From Trujillonella endophytica (GTDB taxonomy: Bacteria; Actinomycetota; Actinomycetes; Mycobacteriales; Geodermatophilaceae): 64,000 bases of DNA. Position numbers and translations under genes: made by a program. The stretch lies in contig NZ_JABGCI010000010.1 in the NCBI RefSeq assembly GCF_019799905.1, forward strand, positions 1 to 64,000, in the 5' to 3' direction. The notes beneath the pieces are model-generated. The model had not been told where the DNA came from and did not search any database. It was given only the letters and a program-made list of their open reading frames with translations. Below, piece by piece: positions 8,279-19,930 of this stretch (within the stretch, counting starts at the first letter, position 1; each line of letters starts with the position of its first letter).

Positions 8279-8931
8279 TCACCGCCCGAGGCCGGCCTCC
8301 CGGGCCCGCACGATGGCCTGCGCGCGGTCGGTGACCTGGAGCTTCGTGAGCACGTTGGACACGTTGTTGCGCACGGTCTTGGGCGACAGGAACAGCGCAG
8401 CGGCGATCTGCGCGTTGGAGCGGCCGGCGGCCACCAGGTCCAGCACCTCCCGCTCCCGCGCGGTCAGCTGCGGGAAGGCGGTGTCCGGGCCGCCGGGGCG
8501 GGCGGCGAAGAACTCGGCGATCCGCCGGGCCAGGGCCGCCCCGAAGACCGCACCCCCGGCCGCGACGGTGGTGATCGCCCGCACGACCTCCTCCTGGTCG
8601 GCGCCCTTGAGCAGGTAGCCGCGCGCCCCGGCGCGGACGGCGGCGAAGACGGTGCCGTCGTCCTCGGTCATCGTCAGGACGACGACGCCGATCGACGGGC
8701 TCTCGGCGGTGATCCGCCGGGTCGCCTCGATGCCGTCGAGCACGGGCATCTGCACGTCCATGACGACGACGTCGGGCTGCTCCTCCAGCGCCAGCGCCAC
8801 CGCCTCGGCGCCGTCGGCGGCGGTGCCGACCACGGTCAGGCCCGGCACGGAGCCCAGCAGCATCGCCAGGCCGTCCCGGTAGACCGGGTGGTCGTCGACC
8901 ACCATGACGCGCAGCGGCTCCTCCGGCTCGC

Positions 8932-8935
<4 letters not shown>
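8279..8935 (-). CDS. NarL/FixJ-type response regulator
   Basis: The 218-residue protein has an N-terminal receiver domain (MVVDDHPVYRDGL, then the phospho-acceptor Asp in VVVMDVQMP and the conserved Lys in GYLLKGA). A C-terminal LuxR helix-turn-helix follows (LTAREREVLDLVAAG, LSPKTVRNNVSNVLTKL). It is the DNA-binding partner of the histidine kinase encoded just upstream. The kinase TGA overlaps this gene's GTG (GTGA), so the pair is translationally coupled. Targets are unknown. Confidence 0.93.
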
Positions 8936-11181
<2,246 letters not shown>

Positions 11182-11437
11182 GCCGGGGATCCTCGCGTGC
11201 CGGTGTCCCGTGCGTCACGAGGCAGCTGTCCCGTGTCGCCCGGGACGGGGACGGTCGAGCCGGTCCGGGCCCTCCCGACCGGCCCGGCTGACGTGTGTCC
11301 GGCTGCCGGGTCGGTGCGTCCCGGGACGGGAGTCGGGACGGATTCGAGGGCAGCGGGCCCTGGGCGCCCGGGACGCCGTCCTCCGACGGTGGCACCAGGC
11401 CGGGGCACGAGGCGCCGGCGCCCGAACGGAGGACCCC

Positions 11438-12079
11438 ATGACGCTCAGCACGACGCCCGTCCCCGCCCGCACCGACGCCCGCCCCACGGCGGGGGGAGCG
11501 CCGCAGCGGATCTCCCCCCGCGCGGTCCGCGGGGCCGGATGGGCCGTCGCCGCCGGCGCCTCGGCCTGGGCCGGCTGCATCCTCGCCTTCGGACTGGGCG
11601 ACACCGAGGGCGCCGGGCTGGTCGTCTACGGCATCTCCGGGCTGCTGTTCCAGTTCGGACTCGTCGCCCTGGTCGCGGTGCAGCTGCGCACCGGCGCGAC
11701 CGGGACCGGCCGGCTGGCCCGCGGGTTCCTGCACGCCGAGCACGTGATGCTGGGCCTGGCCATCCTGTCGTCGCTGCAGACGATCGTCGTCCCTGCCTGG
11801 GACGACCACCCGGCGGCGCTGGCCCTCGACGCCTTCTGGCCGCTGTCGATGCTCGGCATGTTCGCCATCGGCATCCGGATCGCCATCGCCGGTCGCTGGC
11901 GGGGGGCCGCGCGGTTCTGGCCGCTGGGTGCCGAGAGCTGGGCGCCGGTCTGCATCCCGGTGGCGGGCGCGCTGCCGGACGTCGCGCCCTACGTCGCCGC
12001 CGGTCACCTGCTGGCCGGCTACGCCATGCTCGGCGTCGTCCTGGCCCTGCGGCCGGAGCTCACCCTGCCCAGGGACTGA
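11438..12079 (+). CDS. Predicted multi-pass membrane protein (DUF998-like)
   Basis: This 213-residue protein has five to six hydrophobic segments, including AVAAGASAWAGCILAF, GISGLLFQFGLVALVAVQL and FWPLSMLGMFAIGIRIAIAG, and a basic Pro-rich N-terminus. The layout recalls DUF998-type or related small integral membrane proteins, but no motif identifies a substrate. A good GGAGG site lies 5 bases before the ATG. The gene is divergent from the sensor kinase at 8932 across about 255 bases in which I see nothing else, so co-regulation with the two-component system is possible. Confidence 0.75.
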   Translation: MTLSTTPVPARTDARPTAGGAPQRISPRAVRGAGWAVAAGASAWAGCILAFGLGDTEGAGLVVYGISGLLFQFGLVALVAVQLRTGATGTGRLARGFLHAEHVMLGLAILSSLQTIVVPAWDDHPAALALDAFWPLSMLGMFAIGIRIAIAGRWRGAARFWPLGAESWAPVCIPVAGALPDVAPYVAAGHLLAGYAMLGVVLALRPELTLPRD

Positions 12080-12184
12080 GGAAGGACCCCCCTCCCCACG
12101 TCACGCTCCGCGCGGCGCGGGACCCGGGAGGGGGCCACCGGTCGGTGCCCCGTCCTCCCCGGAGGGCGGGGCAGACTGCCCTCC

Positions 12185-12646
12185 ATGACCGCTCCCGACG
12201 GCCCGCTGCCCGACGTCTGGTTCACCCGCGACCTGCCGGTGCTGAGGGCGATCGCCCGGCTGGTCGACGGTCCCGAGTACGGGGGCAACCCCTACCTGGG
12301 GCAGGTGGTGCCGGCCAGCGGACTGGCCAAGCCCGACGTGGTGGCCGCGGCGCGGGCGCTGGTGTCCGGCGGGTACGTCGAGGCGCTGACGAACTACGCG
12401 GGCGAGATCGTGCGGTTCACCGGGATCTCCGCGGAGGCGCGCCGGCTGGCCGGGCTCTGGCCCACGCCGCAGGAGCAGTGGGCGCGGCTGCTGGAGCAGG
12501 TCGCGGCCCGGATGGAGAACGCGCCGACCGAGGTGGAGCGTGAGCGCTGGCGGGTGCTGGGCGCGGCCGCGTCCGCCGTCGGCCCGGATTCCGGTGCGCT
12601 GCTCATGTCCGCGCTCATCGGCGGGTACGTGCCGCGGGCCCACTGA
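12185..12646 (+). CDS. Hypothetical protein, winged-helix-like
   Basis: This is a 153-residue soluble protein of unknown function. The N-terminal half, with LPVLRAIARLVDG, AASGLAKPDVVAAARALVSGGYV and a following beta-turn, reads like a compact winged-helix fold. The C-terminal half is helical and charged (EQWARLLEQVAARMENAPTE). There is no signal peptide. The ATG start follows CAGACT at a distance suggesting a leaderless transcript. A strong hairpin terminates it against cspA. Confidence 0.7.
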   Translation: MTAPDGPLPDVWFTRDLPVLRAIARLVDGPEYGGNPYLGQVVPASGLAKPDVVAAARALVSGGYVEALTNYAGEIVRFTGISAEARRLAGLWPTPQEQWARLLEQVAARMENAPTEVERERWRVLGAAASAVGPDSGALLMSALIGGYVPRAH

Positions 12647-12674
12647 GGCCCCACCCCACCCGCCCCGACGCGAC

Positions 12675-12709
12675 AGCGCCCCCGCCCGGCGATGCCGGAC
12701 GGGGGCGCT
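12675..12709. terminator. Bidirectional hairpin terminator
   Basis: Two 16-base arms (12675-12690 and 12694-12709) pair with one mismatch around a GAT loop. The hairpin lies between the converging 12185 gene and cspA. There is no T-run, as is typical of this genome. Confidence 0.75.
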
Positions 12710-12727
12710 GCGGACTGATCGGGAGGA

Positions 12728-12931
12728 TCAGAGCGGGTTGACGTTCGCCGCCTGCGGGCCCTTCTGGCCCTGCTCGATGTCGAACGAGATCCGCTGGCCC
12801 TCATCGAGCGAGCGGTACCCGCTGGACTGGATGGCCGAGTAGTGGACGAAGACGTCAGGTCCGCCACCGTCGGGGGTGGCGAAGCCGAACCCCTTCTCGG
12901 CGTTGAACCACTTCACTGTTCCTTCGGGCAT
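12728..12931 (-). CDS. cspA: Cold shock protein, CspA family
   Basis: This 67-residue single cold-shock domain is an OB-fold RNA/DNA chaperone. It starts MPEGTVKWFNAEKGFGFATP, with RNP1 in KGFGFA and RNP2 in VFVHY, and it ends PQAANVNPL as most actinobacterial copies do. About 225 bases separate it from the divergent 13158 gene. This is room for the long 5' leader usual for csp mRNAs, although I cannot define a structure there. Confidence 0.95.
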   Translation of the reverse strand: MPEGTVKWFNAEKGFGFATPDGGGPDVFVHYSAIQSSGYRSLDEGQRISFDIEQGQKGPQAANVNPL

Positions 12932-13157
12932 TGCTCGCTCCTAGCTGCGGTGGTGCATCGGGGTCCTGCCATAGCGCAGGGCCTTCCCGACGTCGCTGAC
13001 CCTAGCCGTTCCGGGTGCCCGTGGGGAGGCGGGGCGTGCGCCCGGGTCCCGACGTTCTTGCGCTGATCCTGCGGAACCCGGGCGGGTGCGTTGCGGCGCG
13101 GCCCCGAGAGTCGTCCGTGCCGGAGGAACCGGCCACGGACACGCAGGGAGCCCCGTC

Positions 13158-13445
13158 ATGAGCACCACCGCCGTTCTCGCCACCGCCCCGCAGCTCGTCG
13201 CGCTCGTCGACGTCGAGGACCTGGAGGACGGCGACCTGGCCGCCCGCATCGCCGAGATCGCCATGCCGACGGCGGACGTCCGTCGCCCGGTCCCCGCCCC
13301 GTTCGCCGCCCCGTTCGCCGCCCCGGCTGCCGCCCGGCAGGCCGAGGTCGACGCGGTGGTCGCCGCCTGGATCGTCGTCCGGGACCGGCGCACCGCCGTG
13401 CACGCCCACCGCCTCGGCGCCCGCGCCGCCGCGCTGCTCGCCTGA
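13158..13445 (+). CDS. Small hypothetical protein, Ala-rich
   Basis: This is a 95-residue Ala-rich, probably helical protein that I do not recognise. It has acidic segments (DVEDLEDGDLAARI) and a short internal repeat, PFAAPFAAPAAA. GGGAG lies about 7 bases before the ATG, and codon use is like real genes here. It stands alone between divergent cspA and the convergent cupin gene. Confidence 0.6.
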   Translation: MSTTAVLATAPQLVALVDVEDLEDGDLAARIAEIAMPTADVRRPVPAPFAAPFAAPAAARQAEVDAVVAAWIVVRDRRTAVHAHRLGARAAALLA

Positions 13446-13485
13446 GTCCGGACCCGCCGCTCCCGGCCGGTCCGCTGCCCGGCGC

Positions 13486-13827
13486 TCAGCCGGACACGAC
13501 GGTCAGCAGGACGACCGCGTCCTCGTCCGCGTGCAGGCCGTGCCGCCGCGGCGGGATCGCGCCGAGCCGGCCGGCGGGGAGCTCGACCGTCTCCTCGCCC
13601 GCGACCAGCCGGACCCGCCCCTGCAGCACGTGCAGGGTCGCCGTCCCTGGGCTGTCGTGCTCGGCCAGCTCCGCGCCGGTGCGCAGCGCGATCAGCGTCT
13701 GCCGCAGGCCCGGCCCGGGGGAGGGGAGCGTGCGGGCGGCGCGCCCTGGGGCGTTCGCGCCGGCCTGGTCCAGCAGCTCACGGCCCAGGGCCGGCAGGTC
13801 CGTGGTCCGGGTGTCCGGTGTCGTCAT
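13486..13827 (-). CDS. Cupin-domain protein
   Basis: This is a 113-residue small beta-barrel cupin. Motif 1 is reduced (GAELAEHDSPGTATLHVLQG) and motif 2 is LPAGRLGAIPPRRHGLHADE, with a His that could coordinate a metal. Such single-domain cupins bind small molecules or metal, often in stress or detoxification, but the ligand cannot be told. GAGGAGG lies about 9 bases before the ATG. It is transcribed away from the ABC transporter genes at 14005, separated by about 180 bases. Confidence 0.8.
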   Translation of the reverse strand: MTTPDTRTTDLPALGRELLDQAGANAPGRAARTLPSPGPGLRQTLIALRTGAELAEHDSPGTATLHVLQGRVRLVAGEETVELPAGRLGAIPPRRHGLHADEDAVVLLTVVSG

Positions 13828-14004
13828 GGCGTCAGCCTCCTCGGCGGGCTCCGGCACGTCCCGGGGGGGACCGTGCTTGACCTCCAGCGCGCTCGAGGGT
13901 CGAGCCTCCTCCCCGGGAGAAATCGCTCGCGCCCGATGACTCCTCGGCGGACATTCCGTCGTACCCAGTGGGGATGCTCCCGGGTGCCGAGGTGAGGGAA
14001 GCCG

Positions 14005-15009
14005 ATGACAACGCACACAGCACTGGCGATAGAGGCGAGCGGGCTCGTCAAGACGTTCGGGGAGGAGCGCGCGGTCGACGGGGTCGACCTCGCCGTCCCG
14101 GCCGGCTCCATCTACGGGGTGCTGGGGCCCAACGGCGCGGGCAAGACGACCACCATCCGCATGCTGGCCACGCTGATCCAGCCCGACGCGGGCAGCGCCC
14201 GGGTCCTGGGCCACGACATCGTGACCGAGGCCGACGCGGTGCGGGAGGCGGTGAGCCTCACCGGTCAGCTCGCCTCGGTCGACGAGGACCTGACCGGCCG
14301 CGAGAACCTCGTGCTGCTCGGCCGGCTCCTCGGCTACTCCCGCGGCGCCGCCCGCGAGCGGGCCGACGAGCTGCTCGACGCCTTCGACATCGCCGAGGCC
14401 GCCGGCCGGCTGGTGAAGCACTACTCCGGCGGCATGCGCCGCCGGCTCGACATCGCGGCGAGCATCGTCGTCACCCCGCGGCTGATGTTCCTCGACGAGC
14501 CGACCACGGGGCTGGACCCGCGCTCGCGCAACCAGGTCTGGGAGATCGTGCGGGCGCTGGTGGCCGAGGGGACGACGATCCTGCTCTGCACCCAGTACCT
14601 CGAGGAGGCCGACCAGCTCGCCAACGGCATCGCCGTGATCGACCGCGGCCGGGTCATCGCCGAGGGCACGCCCGGCCACCTCAAGGCGTCGGTCGGCACG
14701 GGGTCGCTGCACGTGCGGCTGCTCGACCCGGCGCGACGGGCTGAGGCCGCCGGGATCCTCGAGCGCACCGTGGGCACGGTGGTGCTGGAACCGGAACCGT
14801 CCGCCCTGTCGGCCACCGGCGCGGACGCCGAGCGGGCGGCGATCGGCGTCGCGGAGCTCGCCCGGGCGGGTGTGCCACTGGCCGACTTCTCGCTCCAGCA
14901 GCCCAGCCTCGACGAGGTGTTCCTCGCGCTCACCGGCCATGCCGCCGAGGAGGCCGCTGCCGCCGAGCCGTCCCCGTCCGCCGACACCCTGCAGGAGCAC
15001 GCGTCATGA
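14005..15009 (+). CDS. ABC transporter ATP-binding protein, DrrA/daunorubicin-resistance type
   Basis: The 334-residue nucleotide-binding subunit has Walker A GPNGAGKT at 41-48, signature HYSGGMRRRLDIA, and Walker B LMFLDEPTTGLDP. It also has the C-terminal extension of the DrrA family, with LQQPSLDEVFLALTG near the end. With the permease encoded next it would form an exporter of hydrophobic drugs or lipids, but the substrate is not indicated. Its stop overlaps the permease ATG by 4 bases. Confidence 0.92.
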   Translation: MTTHTALAIEASGLVKTFGEERAVDGVDLAVPAGSIYGVLGPNGAGKTTTIRMLATLIQPDAGSARVLGHDIVTEADAVREAVSLTGQLASVDEDLTGRENLVLLGRLLGYSRGAARERADELLDAFDIAEAAGRLVKHYSGGMRRRLDIAASIVVTPRLMFLDEPTTGLDPRSRNQVWEIVRALVAEGTTILLCTQYLEEADQLANGIAVIDRGRVIAEGTPGHLKASVGTGSLHVRLLDPARRAEAAGILERTVGTVVLEPEPSALSATGADAERAAIGVAELARAGVPLADFSLQQPSLDEVFLALTGHAAEEAAAAEPSPSADTLQEHAS

Positions 15010-15842
15010 CCGCGACCACCCGGGCACCCGGCTCCGCCGACACCGCGGCGGTCCGCCGCGCCATCTCCTCCACGCCCCGACCGGCCCGTCCCGGCCCGCT
15101 GTCGGCCGCGCTGACCTTCGGCTGGCGCGGGATGCTCAAGGTCAAGCACGTGCCCGAGCAGCTGCTCGACGTCACGGTCACGCCGGTGATGTTCCTGCTG
15201 ATGTTCACCTACCTGTTCGGCGGCGCGATCGCGGGCTCCACCAGCGCGTACCTGGACTACACGCTGCCCGGGCTGCTGGTCATGTCGGTGCTGTTCACGA
15301 CCGTCTACTCCGGGGTGGGGCTGAACACCGACCTGACGAAGGGCGTCGTCGACCGCTTCCGGTCGCTGCCGATCTGGCGCCCGGCGCCGCTGCTGGGCTC
15401 GCTGCTCGGCGACAGCGTCCGCTACGTCGTCGCCGGCACGGTCATCATCGTCGTGGGCGTGGCCCTGGGCTTCCGGCCTGATGGCGGCTTCCCCGGGGCC
15501 GTCGCGGCGCTGGCGCTGGTCGTCGTCTTCTCGTTCGGGCTGTCGTGGGTCTTCTCGGTCCTCGGCCTGCTGATGCGCACCCCGAACGCGGTCATGAACG
15601 CCGGCTTCATGGCGATCTTCCCGCTGACGTTCCTGTCCAACGTCTTCGTCGACCCGGCCACGCTGCCGGGGCCGCTCGAGGCGTTCGTCGACGTCAACCC
15701 GATCTCGATCCTGGCGACCGCGTCCCGGTCGCTGATGGCCGGGGACCCGGACGGCGGAGCGATCCTCGTCTCCCTCGCGGTGGCGGCGGCCCTGGCCGCG
15801 GTGTTCCTGCCGCTGACGACGCGGCTGTACCGCAGCCGCTGA
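15006..15842 (+). CDS. ABC-2 type permease, DrrB family
   Basis: The 278-residue membrane subunit has six predicted transmembrane segments and the ABC-2 signature (VVDRFRSLPIWRPAPLLG, MNAGFMAIFPLTFLSNVFVDP). It pairs with the ATPase subunit at 14005 through an ATGA overlap. An exporter of daunorubicin-like compounds or lipids is the family role. It converges on the oxidoreductase gene at 15849 with only 6 bases between them and no hairpin. Confidence 0.92.
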   Translation: MTATTRAPGSADTAAVRRAISSTPRPARPGPLSAALTFGWRGMLKVKHVPEQLLDVTVTPVMFLLMFTYLFGGAIAGSTSAYLDYTLPGLLVMSVLFTTVYSGVGLNTDLTKGVVDRFRSLPIWRPAPLLGSLLGDSVRYVVAGTVIIVVGVALGFRPDGGFPGAVAALALVVVFSFGLSWVFSVLGLLMRTPNAVMNAGFMAIFPLTFLSNVFVDPATLPGPLEAFVDVNPISILATASRSLMAGDPDGGAILVSLAVAAALAAVFLPLTTRLYRSR

Positions 15843-15848
15843 GCCCGC

Positions 15849-16838
15849 TCAGCCGAACAGGGCGGCGAGCGCGGCGTCGGAGGCGGCGAGGGCCGTGCGG
15901 TCGTGGGTGCTGCTGCTGGCGACCAGCTCGGCGGCGCCGGTGCGGTCCAGCAGCTCGGCGAGCCGGCGCTCGACCTGCGTCGCGGTGCCGGCGACGGCCG
16001 AGGCCGCGGTCTGCTCGAGGTACTGCTGCTGGCGCGGGGTCCGGGGAGCGGCCCGGACGGCGGCCACCGGCTCGAGGGCGGGGAACGTCCCGGTGGTGCG
16101 GGCCCGGGCCATGGCCCACCCCTCGGGCAGCAGCAGGTCGGCGGCCTCGGCCGCGGTGTCGGCGACCAGCACGTCCAGGCTGATCGACACCCGCGGCTCC
16201 GGCTGCTGCGCCGACGGCCGGAACGCGCGCCGGTAGCCGGCCAGCGCCTCCAGCCCAGGCCCGGGATCGCCGGCGATCCCGAGCAGCGGTCCGCCGACGA
16301 GCACGGGGAGCCCCAGCTCGGCGGCGACCTGCAGGCCGCGTCCGGTGGCCAGGACGTGCAGGGGCACGGGGGCGGCCGGCTGCGGGTGCAGGGTGATCTC
16401 CGCCGTCCCGGTCAGGAACGCACGTAGCTCGGCGAGATCGGCGGCGAAGTCACGGTCGACCTCGCGCAGCGCCCGGCGCACCGGTGCGGTGAAGCCGGGG
16501 GAGCGGCCCAGGCCCAGGTCGATCCGCCCCGGCGCCAGCGCCGACAGGGTGGCGAACTGCTCGGCGACCACGAGCGGCTGGTGGTGCGGCAGCATGACGC
16601 CGGCCGAGCCGAGCCGGATGGTCGCCGTCCGGCCGGCGACCGCGGCCAGCAGCACCGCCGGGGCGGCGCCGGCGACCCCGGGCACGCCGTGGTGCTCGGC
16701 GACCCAGAACCGGTCGAAGCCCAGCTGCTCGGCCGCGACCGCCCGCGCCACCGTGCCCCCGAGCGCGGCGGCATCCGGTTCGCCGACGCGGGTGCGGGAC
16801 CGGTCCAGCAGCGACAGCCGCGCTCCCGGATCGATCAC
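15849..16838 (-). CDS. LLM-class flavin-dependent oxidoreductase (MsnO8/luciferase-like)
   Basis: This is a 329-residue TIM-barrel enzyme of the bacterial luciferase-like family, which uses FMN or F420. The typical opening blocks are present: SLLDRSRTR, FDRFWVAEHHGVPG, RLGSAGVMLPHHQPLVVAEQ, then PGRIDLGLGRSPG. The group is annotated MsnO8-type in antibiotic clusters, but most genomic members have unknown substrates. It starts at ATG 16838. It stands alone on its strand, downstream of the PP2C gene's 3' end and a short repeat region. Confidence 0.88.
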   Translation of the reverse strand: MIDPGARLSLLDRSRTRVGEPDAAALGGTVARAVAAEQLGFDRFWVAEHHGVPGVAGAAPAVLLAAVAGRTATIRLGSAGVMLPHHQPLVVAEQFATLSALAPGRIDLGLGRSPGFTAPVRRALREVDRDFAADLAELRAFLTGTAEITLHPQPAAPVPLHVLATGRGLQVAAELGLPVLVGGPLLGIAGDPGPGLEALAGYRRAFRPSAQQPEPRVSISLDVLVADTAAEAADLLLPEGWAMARARTTGTFPALEPVAAVRAAPRTPRQQQYLEQTAASAVAGTATQVERRLAELLDRTGAAELVASSSTHDRTALAASDAALAALFG

Positions 16839-16869
16839 GGCCGGTGCAGCGCCGGACGGCCCACCGCTG

Positions 16870-16940
16870 TTCCGGCGGGCCTCGTCCGTTCCGGCGGGCC
16901 GTGTCGTCCGGCGGGCCGTGTCGTCCGGCGGGCCTCGTCG
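16870..16940 (+). repeat. Four imperfect tandem repeats of about 18 bp
   Basis: The block TTCCGGCGGGCC(T/G)(C/T)GTC recurs four times back-to-back, starting at 16870, 16889, 16907 and 16924. Only two or three bases differ between copies. It fills the short gap between the 15849 gene start and the 16941 gene stop. Replication slippage is the likely origin, and a protein-binding role is conceivable. Confidence 0.7.
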
Positions 16941-19037
16941 TCAGGCGTTGGGCGGCGGCTCGGGCGGGACGTCGTCGGGCACGTCACGGGGGCCGGCCTC
17001 GTCAGGACGGGGTCGGTCCTGACGGTGCAGGCGGATGGCCACCAGCGCGACGTCGTCGTCGGGACGCCCCTCGACGAGGCGGTCGATCAGCCGGTCGCAC
17101 AGCTCCTGCAGGGGCAGGTCGGCCAGGTCGACGAGGGCCTCGCGGAGCCGGTCGAGGCCCGCGTCGAGGTCGGCGTCGCGGCGCTCGACCAGGCCGTCGG
17201 TGTAGAGCAGGACGGTGGCCCCGCGGTCCAGGGTGGTGACGCCGTCGGTACGCCGGGCGCCGGGGTCCACGCCCAGCAGCATCTCCGGCCGCGGGCCCGC
17301 GACGGCCGTGACCTCGCCCGCCGGCGTGATGACGAAGGGCGGCAGGTGCCCGGCGTTGGCCCAGCGCATGCGGCTGACGCCGCGCTGCCGTTCCTCGGGG
17401 GTCTGCTCGATGCGGGCGATGAGCGCGGTGGCGAGGGTGTCCACCTGGAGCAGGGACATCGCGCGGTCCAGGCTCGACAGCACCTGGGCGGGACCGGCGT
17501 CGGAGCTGGTGGCGATGCCGCGCAGCAGGCTGCGCAGCTGGCCCATCGCCGCCGCCGCGGCGGTGTCGTGCCCGGCGACGTCGCCGATGACGAGCATCGT
17601 CGCGCCCTCCTCCTGGAGGAACGCGTCGTACCAGTCGCCGCCCACCGCGGCGGCCTCGGAGGCCGGCAGGTACCGCACGACGATCTCGGAGTGGTCGGGC
17701 TCCGGGGGAGCGGTGAGCATGCTGCGCTGCAGCTGCTCGGCCAGCTGGCGCTGCTGGCCGTAGAGGCGGGCGTTGTCCAGCGCCAGGCCGGTTCGGTCGG
17801 CGAGGTCCTCGGCGGCGGCGATGTCCTCCTCGGCCGGCTTCCGGTCGCCGGAGTAGAGCAGCGTCATCAGGCCGAGGGTCCGGTCCCGCCCGCGCAGCGG
17901 CAGGGCGACGACCGTCGTGGGACCGAGCTCGGTCAGCAGCTCGCGCGCGTCGCCGGACGGGGTGGCGGCCAGCGCCGCCGGGCCGTCCAGGACGGCACGA
18001 CGGCCGGTGTGGATGATCTGCGCCGCCACGGGGATGGACGTCAGGACCGCGTGGCGGGCCGCGGCGGACCGGCCCAGCAGCGGCGCACGGTCGGGGTCGG
18101 CGTGCCAGGTGCCGACGCTGAGCGGGTGGCCGTGGGTGTCGAGGACGCTGACGATGCAGGCGTCGGCGAGGACCGGGACGGCCAGCCGCGGCAGGCGCTC
18201 GGTGGCGGCGTCGCCGCTGAGGGAGCCGGCGAGCTCGCGGCTGGCGCGGGCCAGCACCTCCATCCGGGCGGCCGCCCGCTGCGCCTGTTCCTGGGCCAGC
18301 CGGCGCTCGTTCACCTCGAGGAAGTAGACCGACAGGCCGTCGGGGCTGGGCCACGCGCGCAGCTCGTACCAGCCGTCGAGCGGAGCCGGGTAGTACGCGT
18401 CGAAGGAGACCGGCTGGTCGGTCTCGACCGCGCGGCGGTAGCTGTCCTCGAAGAGGGAGTTGACGGCCGCGGGGAAGGCCTCCCAGATCACCTCTCCGAG
18501 CAGCTCGTCGCGCGTCCGCTGGAGGAGGCGCTCGGCCGCGGCGTTGACGTAGGTGAACCGCCACTCGGGGTCGAGGGAGTAGAAGCCGGCGGGCATCGCC
18601 TCGAGCACCCGCGCGACGCCGAGATCACCGCCGCGCTGACCGGTGATGTCGTAGGCCGCGCCCAACAGGCGGGTGGCGGTGCCGTCGGGGTCGCAGAGCA
18701 CGCGGCCGCGCGCGGAGACGAGCCGGACGTCCCCGCCCGGCCGGCAGACGCGGTACAGCGACGAGAAGTCCCCGCAGGCCTCGATCGCCGCCCGCAGCTC
18801 CTCGCCGACACGGTCGACGTCGTCGGGGTGCAGCCGGGCGTTGAACGCCTCGATGCTGCGGTCGAAGCCGGCCACGTCGTAGCCGAACATCTCGATGAGC
18901 CGCTCGTCCCAGTCGAGCTGCCCGGTGAGGAGGTCCCAGTCGAAGGTGCCGATGCCCGCGGCGTCGATGGCCAGCTCGCCCCGGAGCCGGTCGGCCTCCT
19001 GGTCGTCGATCGCCACGTGCTGCGTGGACTCGTCCAC
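16941..19037 (-). CDS. PAS-PAS-GAF-SpoIIE (PP2C) serine phosphatase
   Basis: This is a 698-residue multidomain phosphatase of the partner-switching type. A PAS domain (residues about 20-130), a second PAS (about 150-270, FTYVNAAAERLL) and a GAF-like domain (about 290-450) precede the PP2C/SpoIIE domain. That domain carries the metal-binding VGGDWYDAF, VIGDVAGHD, LLYTDGLVERRD and DDDVALVAI motifs. Such enzymes dephosphorylate STAS anti-anti-sigma factors. The GTG at 19037 follows GGGGAAGG; longer in-frame starts exist up to 19133 but add only unstructured sequence. An RsbW-like kinase is encoded just upstream on the same strand. A close paralogue lies at 35485. Confidence 0.9.
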   Translation of the reverse strand: MDESTQHVAIDDQEADRLRGELAIDAAGIGTFDWDLLTGQLDWDERLIEMFGYDVAGFDRSIEAFNARLHPDDVDRVGEELRAAIEACGDFSSLYRVCRPGGDVRLVSARGRVLCDPDGTATRLLGAAYDITGQRGGDLGVARVLEAMPAGFYSLDPEWRFTYVNAAAERLLQRTRDELLGEVIWEAFPAAVNSLFEDSYRRAVETDQPVSFDAYYPAPLDGWYELRAWPSPDGLSVYFLEVNERRLAQEQAQRAAARMEVLARASRELAGSLSGDAATERLPRLAVPVLADACIVSVLDTHGHPLSVGTWHADPDRAPLLGRSAAARHAVLTSIPVAAQIIHTGRRAVLDGPAALAATPSGDARELLTELGPTTVVALPLRGRDRTLGLMTLLYSGDRKPAEEDIAAAEDLADRTGLALDNARLYGQQRQLAEQLQRSMLTAPPEPDHSEIVVRYLPASEAAAVGGDWYDAFLQEEGATMLVIGDVAGHDTAAAAAMGQLRSLLRGIATSSDAGPAQVLSSLDRAMSLLQVDTLATALIARIEQTPEERQRGVSRMRWANAGHLPPFVITPAGEVTAVAGPRPEMLLGVDPGARRTDGVTTLDRGATVLLYTDGLVERRDADLDAGLDRLREALVDLADLPLQELCDRLIDRLVEGRPDDDVALVAIRLHRQDRPRPDEAGPRDVPDDVPPEPPPNA

Positions 19038-19202
19038 TTCCGCCTTCCCCGCCCCCGGTCCGCGATCCGGCCCCGACACGGACGTCGCTCGGCACGCAGA
19101 TGTGCTCAGTCTCCGGCAGCGGATCGATGGCACACAACCGGCGTAGCCGGGAGCACACGCCGGGCGGTCCGCCGATGCCCGTGCGCGATGCCGAGCGGTC
19201 GG

Positions 19203-19655
19203 TCAGGCGGGCTGGGCGCCGAGCTCGATGCACGCCCACACGTGCTTGCGTCCGCCGCGGACGTCCCAGCCGTGCCCGCAGGCGAGGTGGGCGACCAGGT
19301 ACAGGCCCAGACCGCCCAGCGCGGGGTCGCGACCGACGGCAGGGCTCGGAGGCCGGTCGACGGCGGCGTCGGTGACGTCGATGACCCAGCCGTCGGCGCT
19401 GGCCGTCACCGTGACCCGCACCGGTGCCTCTCCGTGTCGCAGGCCGTTGGAGGCGAGCTCCTCGAACGCCAGGAGCAGCCGGTCGACGGTCTCGGAGAGC
19501 GCGTCGGACGGGGAGGCCGCCCGGTGCAGCGCGGCGCGCAGTCGCGCCCGATGGGTGCTCAGCTCGGCGGGGGCGGACGGTGTCGCCGCCCAGATGGTGG
19601 ACGGCGGGGAACCGGGCTCGGGGAGCGCCCGGTTCGCCCACAACTGCTGGTCCAT
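19203..19655 (-). CDS. RsbW-like anti-sigma kinase / ATP-binding protein
   Basis: This is a 150-residue HATPase_c_2-type protein of the anti-sigma factor family. It has an N box (LLAFEELASNGLRHGE), a DAAVD G1 region and GGLGLYLVAHLACGHGW. The family phosphorylates STAS antagonists and can hold sigma factors. The start ATG 19655 has GAGG upstream; ATG 19679 would add eight residues without a ribosome site. It precedes the PP2C gene on the same strand by about 165 bases, so the two probably act in one signalling branch. No STAS partner lies beside them. Confidence 0.85.
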   Translation of the reverse strand: MDQQLWANRALPEPGSPPSTIWAATPSAPAELSTHRARLRAALHRAASPSDALSETVDRLLLAFEELASNGLRHGEAPVRVTVTASADGWVIDVTDAAVDRPPSPAVGRDPALGGLGLYLVAHLACGHGWDVRGGRKHVWACIELGAQPA

Positions 19656-19930
19656 GTGCCTCGCCTCGGCCGTCTGCATTCGGCCGTCACGTCACAGGCC
19701 CACGGCCCCCGAGGCAGCGCGATGACACCGCACCTGGGACGGAGGCCCTGCTGTTAGAGCCCTGTCGGTTGTCCTGGTACCCCCGGATGCCAGGAGTAGG
19801 CCTCGGTGCGTGAGACATCGCCGACGGGTGCACCGACACGGCGCGTGGACGGCGTCGCGGCGGCGGCCGACCTGTCGTCGACGTCGTCCGCTCCCGCGAG
19901 TGACCGGCTGCGGGGCGCCCGGCAATCGCG

